The position numbers and the translations under genes were made by a program. Source: Linanthus parryae (Eukaryota; Streptophyta; Magnoliopsida; Ericales; Polemoniaceae). Taken from it: a stretch of 64,000 nt of DNA. Each line of letters opens with the position of its first letter. Position 1 is the first letter of the stretch. Shown in pieces: positions 57,770-64,000 of this stretch. A model generated the notes under the pieces. That model did not search any database. It worked only from the letters and a program-made list of their open reading frames with translations, and was not told the DNA's origin. Where the stretch lies: contig JALGPY010000006.1 of NCBI GenBank assembly GCA_023055425.1, forward strand, positions 69,906,127 to 69,970,126, written 5' to 3'.

Positions 57770-58760
57770 GGAGCTGATCTGAATCCTCGCCAATTCATTG
57801 GGAAGGAAGAGCCCGTTGAATTGGAGAATTGGATTAGACATTTCGAGAAGCTGCTTAGGGTTGTACATTGCCCTGATGATGAGAAGATCAACTGCGCCAT
57901 CATCCATCTGTCAGATGACGCAGATGATTGGTGGACCACCTCTCAAGAAGTCTTGCTGGCACGACTGGGAAGCCTTTAAGACTGCTCTTAGGACGCGATT
58001 CTATCCAGCACATGTCAAGAGAATGAAGTGCAATGAGTTCAAAAATCTGAAACAAGGGAACGACTCAGTGACGGACTACTTCAAAAATTTCGTGGAACTA
58101 CTGAGGTTCGCTGGCCACACTGTACCTGATGAGGATAATAAGACTAACAAGTTTATTTCGGGACTACACCTCCAGTTGCAGAAGATAATGCGTAGTAGGA
58201 ATTACGACACTTTGCACAGGGCATATGATCGAGCAGCTGACATGTGGCAAGTCCAGGAGGTACATGATGAATTTCGTGGAAAACGCAAAGCAGCTGAAGC
58301 AGGAGGTAGTAGCAGTAACATGGCAAGGGACAAGAAATTGATGCCGAACAATGGAGGGAACCATCAGAACCAGCAGTATTAGGTAGCTCAGCCAGTCCGA
58401 CGCTACATCTGCAAGAGATGCCAACAAAACCACCCTGGAAGAGACTGTATGGGGAACTTGGTCATCTGCCACAACTGTAGTAGGAAGGGACATCGTGCTT
58501 ATGAATGTCGAGCTCGACCAGTCATGAACCAACATGTGAACCAAGGAGGGAACTATCAGAGGCAACCCCAGAACAACTATCAGGGAAACCGCCAGCAGTA
58601 TGGGAATCAACAACCAGCGCAGATTGGATATGGAAATAGGAACCCTGGAAACCGCAACAACCAGGAGATGGCTATGGAAGGCAACAAAACTATAATCAGG
58701 GGAATGCAGGACAACATGGAGCTCAGAACCGCAACAACAATGCTGGTCATGGAGGTAATG
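57770..58760 (+). pseudogene. Element E gag, broken
   Basis: Retrotransposon gag with DLNPRQFIGKEEPVELENWI near 57775 and the F-Y-P-x-x-x-x-x-x-x-x-x-E-F-x-x-L-x-Q motif near 58000. A frameshift lies near 57955 and a TAG at 58380-58382. Past it are two zinc-knuckle-like motifs, CKRCQQNHPGRDC (about 58410-58449) and CHNCSRKGHRAYEC (about 58470-58510). A Gln/Asn/Gly-rich linker leads to protease after another frameshift near 58700. Confidence 0.85.
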
Positions 58761-61684
58761 TGAACACTGGAGCTGGTGCAGGAGGAGCTGGAACTCAGAA
58801 TGACAATGTGGGAAGGATTGCAGTCATGACAAAGACTGAGGCTGAAGCTGCTCACGGAGTTGTCACGGGTACTTTCGTTGTCCATGAGCACCCAACCTTT
58901 ATATTATTTGATTCTGGCACATCATACTCATTCATATCATCATCATTTGCTGAGAAATTGAGTTTGAATAAGTCTGTTAGAAAATATATCCCTGTAGCAA
59001 CACCCACTGGCCACATAGCAGTTCGTGACACTGTATTTAAAGGAGTAGAAGTCAAAATTCTAGCCTTACATGCGGATTTGATTAAGTTCAATCTCAGAGG
59101 CATAGACGTCATCCTAGGAATGAATTGGCTTAGCAAATATCGAGCCGTCATTTATTGTTATAATCAGAAGGTTCAGCTAAGAGGACCTAACGGTGAGAAG
59201 ATTTCTTATCGCGGAATCAAGAAGGAGCCCTGTATTAGACTAGTGTCAGCACTGACCATAGTCAATCAAGTAAAGAAAGGGAACTCTGTCTACTTGTGCT
59301 ACATCCAAGATGTGTCCAAGAAGGAGAATGTGTTGGAAGAGATACATGTCGTAAAAGAATTTCCCGACGTATTTCCAGATGAGATTCCAGGTATGCCACC
59401 CAAGAGAGAAGGGGAGTTTACTCTGGATTTAGCACCCGGAACCGCGCCGATCTCGGAAGCGCCGTATCGGATGGCACCAGCTGAACTGAAGGAGCTGAAC
59501 GATCAATTGCAAGAACTCCTACAGAAGGGATACATAAGGGCAAGTGTTTCACCGTGGGGAGCACCAGTGCTATTTGTGAAGAAGAAAGATGGAAGCTTAA
59601 GGCTATGCATTGACTACCGTGAGTTGAACAATGCAACCATAAAAAATAAGTACCCTCTACCCCGGATTGACGACTTGTTCGATCAATTACAAGGGGCTAA
59701 TGTCTTTTCGAAGATTGACTTGAGGTAAGGGTACCATCAACTTTGGGTAGCCGAGAAGGATATCCCGAAGAGAGCCTTTAGAACGAGGTATGGCCATTAT
59801 GAGTTCACATTAATGCCTTTCGGTCTAACCAATGCACCTGCAGTGTTTATGGACCTGATGAACCGAGTGATGAGGTCATTCTTAGACCGGTTTGTCGTCG
59901 TCTTCATTGATGATATCCTGGTGTACTCGAAGAGCGAGGAGATGCACGAGGAACATCTCAGAGAAGTGTTGCAGACTATGAGACAAGAACGGTTGTATGC
60001 TAAGCTGTCCAAGTGTAAATTCTGGCTGGATCGTGTTCCATTTCTGGGTCACATCATCTCGAAAGAGGGAATATCAGTGGATCCAGGAAATATTTCAGCA
60101 GTCAAAGATTGGCCAATGCCTAAGAATCCGAGATAAGAAGTTTCCTTGGCTTAGCAGGCTACTACAGGCGTTTCGTAAAGGATTTCTCCAAGATTGCCAG
60201 GCCACTGACTGCGCTGACGAAGAAGACTGTGAAGTATCATTGGGACAATAGCTGTGAGAAAGCATTTCAGACCCTGAAGGAGAGGCTGACTACAGCCCCA
60301 ATATTAGCTCTACCAAATGACTCCGGCGAGTTTGAAGTGTACAGCGATGCATCGAAGAAAGGGCTAGGATGTGTACTTATGCAGGATAGAAGGGAAATTG
60401 CCTATGCATCAAGGCAGTTGAAACCCCACGAGGAAAACTATGCCACTCACGACTTAGAGTTAGCGGCAATAGTTTTCGCGCTAAAGATATGGAGACACCA
60501 CTTATATGGAGCAGTTTACAAGCTTTACAATGATCACCGCAGTCTAAGTACATCTTCACACAGAAGGAGCTGAACAACAGACAACGAAGATGGCTAGAGA
60601 TCATTAAGGACTACGACTTGCGCATCCAGTACCACGAAGGGAAGTCAAACGTGGTCGCTGACGCATTGAGTCGAAAGGCCAGCCATGCCTTGAACGCAAT
60701 GATAGTTTTACCAGAATGGCTATGCCATGAATTCAGAAAGCTTGAGATCGAAGTAATGGATCAAGGAGTGCAGAACTTCCTCAGCAGCATGACAACCGTA
60801 CCAAACTTCCTTGAGTAAATAAGGAGTAACCAAGCTGGAGACGTGAAGCTAGAAAGAATTAGAAAGAAAATCGCTGAAGGGAAAGCCAATGACTTCAGGA
60901 TTCACGAGGATGGAAGCATTCGCTACAAAGGAAGGGGTGCGTACTGCAGAAATGTGCAGAAACTAAGGAGAAATTGATGCGTGAAGCTCACAACACACCT
61001 TACTCAGTACACCCTGGAGGCGACAAACTCTACAAAGACGTACCAGTTTGGAAGTGGGATTCTATTTCGATGGATTTCGTGACTGCTTTGTCGACGTCGA
61101 AGAATGGACTCAACCGTAGTTGATCGATTGACCAAGACAGCTAGGTTCATTCCGATGAAGGACACCTGGAACATGGAGCAAAGAGCAGACGCGTATGTCA
61201 AAAATATAGTGAGGTATCATGGAGTTCCAAGTTTGATAATTTATGATAGGGACCCTAACTTCCTCTCTCATTTTTGGCAAGCTCTTCAGGAAGCATTGGG
61301 AACTCAGTTGAAGTTCAGCGTTTCACCCAGCCACAGACGGTCAAACAGAAAGGACCATTCAGACATTGGAAGACATGCTAGGACCCTGTGTCATGGACTT
61401 CCAAGGCTCATGGGTTGACAAAACTACCTTTGATTGAGTTCTCCTACAACAACAGTTATCACGCCAGCATTGGCATGGCACCGTATGAAGCTTTGTACGG
61501 AAGGAAGTGCCGATCGCCACTATGTTGGAACGACATCATCGAGACGATAGTAATTGGACCGCAAGTTATCGAGGATATGAAGGATCAAGTACGACTCATC
61601 CAGCAAAGAATGAAGGCAGCTCAGGACAGGCAGAAGTCTTATGCAGATCAGGAAAGAAGGCAGTTGGAGTTCCAAATTGGATAA
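58760..61684 (+). pseudogene. Element E pol: protease, reverse transcriptase, RNase H, integrase; broken
   Basis: Protease ([14 protein letters not shown]) near 58905; reverse transcriptase from about 59360 ([34 protein letters not shown], then a TAA at 59726-59728 where G-Y-H-Q-L follows, then [19 protein letters not shown] and FIDDILVYS near 59905-59935); RNase H ([17 protein letters not shown], near 60335); integrase in fragments: core with VDRLTKTARFIP near 61115, and C-terminal core with FSYNNSYHASIGMAPYEALY near 61435. The zinc-finger part of integrase (60819-61100) is hard to follow. Many stops and shifts make it inactive. Confidence 0.88.
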
Positions 61685-61744
61685 AAAGTATTTCTCAAGG
61701 TTTCACCTACTAAGGGAGTAACGAGATTCAACCAGAAAGGAAAA

Positions 61745-62104
61745 TTGAGCCCAAAGTTTATCGGACCCTACGACATCTTGGAAAGAATTGCGGAAGTTGC
61801 TTTTCGACTAGACTTACCTTCTAACTTGGGACGAGTACACAATGTCTTTCACGTTTCACAACTGAAGAAGTACGTTCCAGACCCATCTCATGTGCTAGAC
61901 CCTGAACCAGTTGAGTTAGACCCGTCACTGACGTACGAGGAGCACCCTGTGAAGATTCTGGACACTAAGACAAGAGACACAGATACCAAGAGCGTTAAGC
62001 TTGTGAAAGTTTTATGGACGAACAATCAGAGAGAAGAGGCTACTTGGGAAGCAGAAGATGATATGAGAAAGAAGTATCCCCACCTATTTAATGAGGTAAA
62101 TTGA
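61745..62104 (+). pseudogene. Element E integrase C-terminus and chromodomain
   Basis: An open 119-codon stretch. LSPKFIGPYDILERIAEVAF-type GPY/F integrase tail and VHNVFHVSQLKKY are followed by a chromodomain-like end (VKLVKVLWTNNQREEATWEA, W-E), which in chromoviruses directs insertion to marked chromatin. It is separated from the rest of integrase by frame breaks. Confidence 0.85.
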
Positions 62105-62125
62105 ATTCCGGGGACGTCACTCCCT

Positions 62126-62137
62126 AAGGGGGGAGGA
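62126..62137 (+). promoter_or_regulatory. Polypurine tract of element E
   Basis: AAGGGGGGAGGA immediately before TGTAAC, typical of chromovirus 3' ends. Confidence 0.8.
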
Positions 62138-62194
62138 TGTAACATTTCGCTTTAATACCCTTACGTTTATAAAATAAATCTTAAACACTTCATA
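62138..62194 (+). repeat. 3' LTR of element E, start only
   Basis: Begins TGTAACATTTCG and is cut by the LINE after about 57 bp. Only the first bases compare with the 5' LTR start (TGTAATACCCCG), so identity of the pair is not proven. Confidence 0.55.
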
Positions 62195-62596
62195 TTTTTT
62201 TTGCGGGAAAATTAGAACTTCAATTGATATCCGAATCAAATGATAATTACATCTACATAGCATCTACATAGCATAAAAGGACACCATCCGGCCATACCAA
62301 AACAAGGATACTAATACTACTAGCTCATAAAACTAGGGCAGGCCACTAAACATGAAACTAAGCGAGATAACCCACCAAACAAGACACCAAACAAGACAAC
62401 CTCCTGATAAACTAAAGACCAAACTAAAGACCAAAGCTAGCTGAGGGAGCCTAGCAGTGGCCAACCAGCAGAACAACCAGCAAACTAACACAGAGACCAT
62501 TACTTCATCAGTTTCGAAAACATCCGAAAACAAACTTGAGACATAAATTGAGATAATTTGAGAACTTGAGAACTATCAACTTGGATTCAGGGCTCC

Positions 62597-62920
62597 TTAG
62601 ACATCAATGAAGGGAATGACTGCTGACATGAGATCATTGTCTGGAATGGGAGGGAACTCTTCTCCAGATGCAGCTCCAGAGGCACTAACACTCGAAGCAT
62701 CAAGGGATTGAATGACTTCTGGAGCATTAGAACTTCCTTCTCCTCCTGGGGCCTTAGCAGAAGCTTCAGCAGAAAATGCATTCTTGAAAACAAAAGATCC
62801 TTGGACAGGAGGGAGGACTGCTAGAGGAACTGCTTGGGACACTTCCACCAATGCCTGAGGATAAAACTGCACTTGACCTGGCAACCATTCTGGCCTTCCT
62901 TTCTTGACTTCAACTTCCAC
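62597..62920 (-). other. Open reading of uncertain status in the LINE 3' region
   Basis: A 107-codon open frame just after the ORF2 stop, reading VEVEVKKGRPEWLPGQVQFY then an Ala/Ser/Gly-rich tail ending PFIDV. It has no recognised domain. TTTTTAG precedes it, so an acceptor-like site is possible, but plant LINEs are not normally spliced. It may be part of the 3' UTR or picked-up sequence. Confidence 0.3.
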
Positions 62921-62959
62921 CCATCCTTCATTAGCTAAAAAGTAAACTCACAAATTAAA

Positions 62960-63994
62960 TCAAGATAGAGTCAGAAAATTTTCAAGAGCCTCTGCCTGGT
63001 GAAACAAAGTGCTAGGTGTAGTATTTTGTTGCTCAAATAATCTTTTATTTCTGGTGATCCAAAGAATCCAGAATATAGCTGGAATCCAATGCCAGTTATT
63101 ATGTTTTTGGAGTTTCTTTTTCTTGTTTAGCCATCTCATTAACCACTTATTGACATCAGAAGAGTAATGTTTTGGCTTCTGAAAGGGGTGAAGAGGGGCT
63201 CTGCCCCAGAGCTCCCGAGCCTTAGTACAGTGGAGGAAAATGTGATTAGCATCTTCAATGTGATTTGGGCAACTAGGACAGAAGGGGTTTGAGGAGGCAA
63301 TTCTAGAGTTAATATTGGAAAGACAAGGCAGAGAGTTAGTGCAAATTCTCCAAAAGAGATGAGTAATATTTGAGGGCATTCCTGAGGACCAGAGTCTTTT
63401 CCAGTTGTAGCTAAGAGTTATAGGGTTAAAGTGGATGTTGGCTGCTACTGACAGGGGTGAGGAGTTATTGAAATTTTGGAGGAAATAGGCGGATTTAACA
63501 GAGAAGATTCCAGTGGAGGAGGCTCCCCAATAAGGGGTATCTGTGCTTTCAAGACTTTCTAAAGGTGTATCTAGAATTCTATCTCTCAACCAATTAGGGA
63601 AGATATCACCTACTAGATCAGTTTTCCACACTCTGTGTTGCTGATCAATCAAGTGACCAACCTTAGTGGGATTGTTATGATGGTCAGCTTGAATTAAACA
63701 CTCCTTAACGGAGGCCCCAGGCACATCTTTGATCCACCCATCCTCACACAACTCAATGGCATTTCCGGTAGCAATTTTCCATTGCAGTCCCATTCTCAAA
63801 GTGCTTCTACCTTTACAGATGTTTTTCCAAGCAGAGGATGAAGAAGAAGCAGGGTTGGGGCTCAAAAAAGTTTTTCTTTTGCAATATTTTGCAGAAAAAT
63901 ATTTTGTAAAAAGAGAGTTATGATCCTTGAGGATTCTCCAGCTACTTTTAGCCAAAAGAGCATTATTAAAACATTGTAAATTCTTAAAACCCAA
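62960..63994 (-). pseudogene. LINE ORF2 C-terminus with reverse-transcriptase zinc-binding domain (partial)
   Basis: An open 344-codon stretch that enters from the right edge: MGFKNLQCFNNALLAKSSWR (typical of the region after reverse transcriptase in plant L1-type LINEs), then the zf-RVT domain with W-x-G-M-P-x-x-x-x-x-F-W (SSGMPSNITHLFWRI) and C-P-S-C-x(4)-E-x-x-x-H-x-F-x-H-C (CPSCPNHIEDANHIFLHC), ending at a TGA at 62960-62962. The endonuclease and reverse transcriptase proper are outside the window. No stop interrupts the visible part, so it may be relatively young; it is called partial because its start cannot be seen. Confidence 0.88.
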
Positions 63995-64000
63995 TCCCCC

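Larger units (their letters stand above)
56572..62194 (+). mobile_element. Element E: Ty3/gypsy chromovirus (Tekay/Del-like), interrupted in its 3' LTR
   Basis: Starts TGTAATACCCCG at 56572, inside element D. Gag, protease, reverse transcriptase, RNase H, integrase and a chromodomain-type tail follow in gypsy order to 62104. A purine tract AAGGGGGGAGGA (62126-62137) and the start of the 3' LTR (TGTAAC at 62138) come next, but the LTR is cut at about 62195 by a LINE. Integrase after RNase H and the chromodomain place it among chromoviruses. The expected right duplication (CCTGT, from 56567-56571) lies outside the window. Confidence 0.85.
62195..64000 (-). mobile_element. LINE (non-LTR) retrotransposon, 3' part
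   Basis: A minus-strand element whose 3' end carries an A8 tail (T run at 62195-62202 on the plus strand), preceded by a non-coding region with short direct repeats (CATCTACATAG; CAAACAAGACA; CTAAAGACCAAA) and the end of ORF2. It continues past the right edge. The insertion lies in the 3' LTR of element E and is the youngest event in the stack. Confidence 0.8.

Overview
This is 64 kb of plant nuclear DNA, most likely from a eudicot; the species cannot be named from the sequence. The evidence is one intact LRR receptor kinase gene of the MIK2-like type (one intron in the kinase domain, plant-type splice sites), plant Ty1/copia, chromovirus Ty3/gypsy, LINE, hAT, Mutator-like, pogo/Emigrant-like and Stowaway-like elements, and many AT-rich microsatellites. 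I see no bacterial operon, CRISPR array or organellar sequence. Most of the window is transposons nested in transposons.

Layout. 1-2638: 3' part of a Sirevirus-like copia element (element 0: extra ORF, polypurine tract, LTR). 3209-4196: a non-autonomous TIR element (G0). 5012-23165: a second Sirevirus-like element (A) with both LTRs and target duplication GACTC; its extra ORF is split by a younger copia element (B, 11650-20153, target duplication AGAAG). 23170-25520: intergenic DNA with a MITE-like element and a tRNA-derived SINE. 25529-28702: a Mutator-like non-autonomous element (H1) that has received a hAT MITE and a 1968-bp solo LTR (target duplication GCAAA). 28703-30798: gene-poor, with one gene-like fragment of unknown origin. 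30799-33763 (minus): the intact receptor kinase. 35114-42865 (minus): a tandem paralogue, now a pseudogene with frameshifts, lost kinase motifs and a gag-less copia insertion (C, 38224-42740, target duplication TTTAT). 43222-49743: Stowaway-like and Emigrant-like MITEs and a hAT element (F) carrying a second copy of G. 50003-51510: a second H element (H2). 51528-52230: a further TIR element. 52330-53185 (minus): a third kinase fragment. 53186-64000: a stack of insertions in which the kinase fragment holds copia element D (minus), D is cut by gypsy chromovirus E (plus), and E's 3' LTR is cut by a LINE (minus) that runs off the window.

How the parts work together. Only the kinase at 30799-33763 looks like a working host gene. 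Its two relatives, plus duplicated upstream remnants at about 33.9-34.7 kb and 44.3-47.3 kb, show that this was a small tandem cluster of receptor kinases that transposons have been destroying. None of the retroelements has fully intact coding capacity. C comes closest: near-identical LTRs and one single-base break, but no recognisable gag. B has about 1% LTR divergence and three lesions.

No new gene system was found. The most unusual signals are a 14-bp palindrome, TTCAAGGCCTTGAA, repeated through both the LTRs and the protein-coding parts of the Sirevirus-like elements, a second palindrome (GTGCGTATATACGCAC core) present four times in the solo LTR, and a pogo-like MITE that still carries what looks like the end of a transposase. 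LTR and TIR boundaries rest on paired repeats and target duplications read by eye; family names come from remembered motifs and are less certain than the boundaries.
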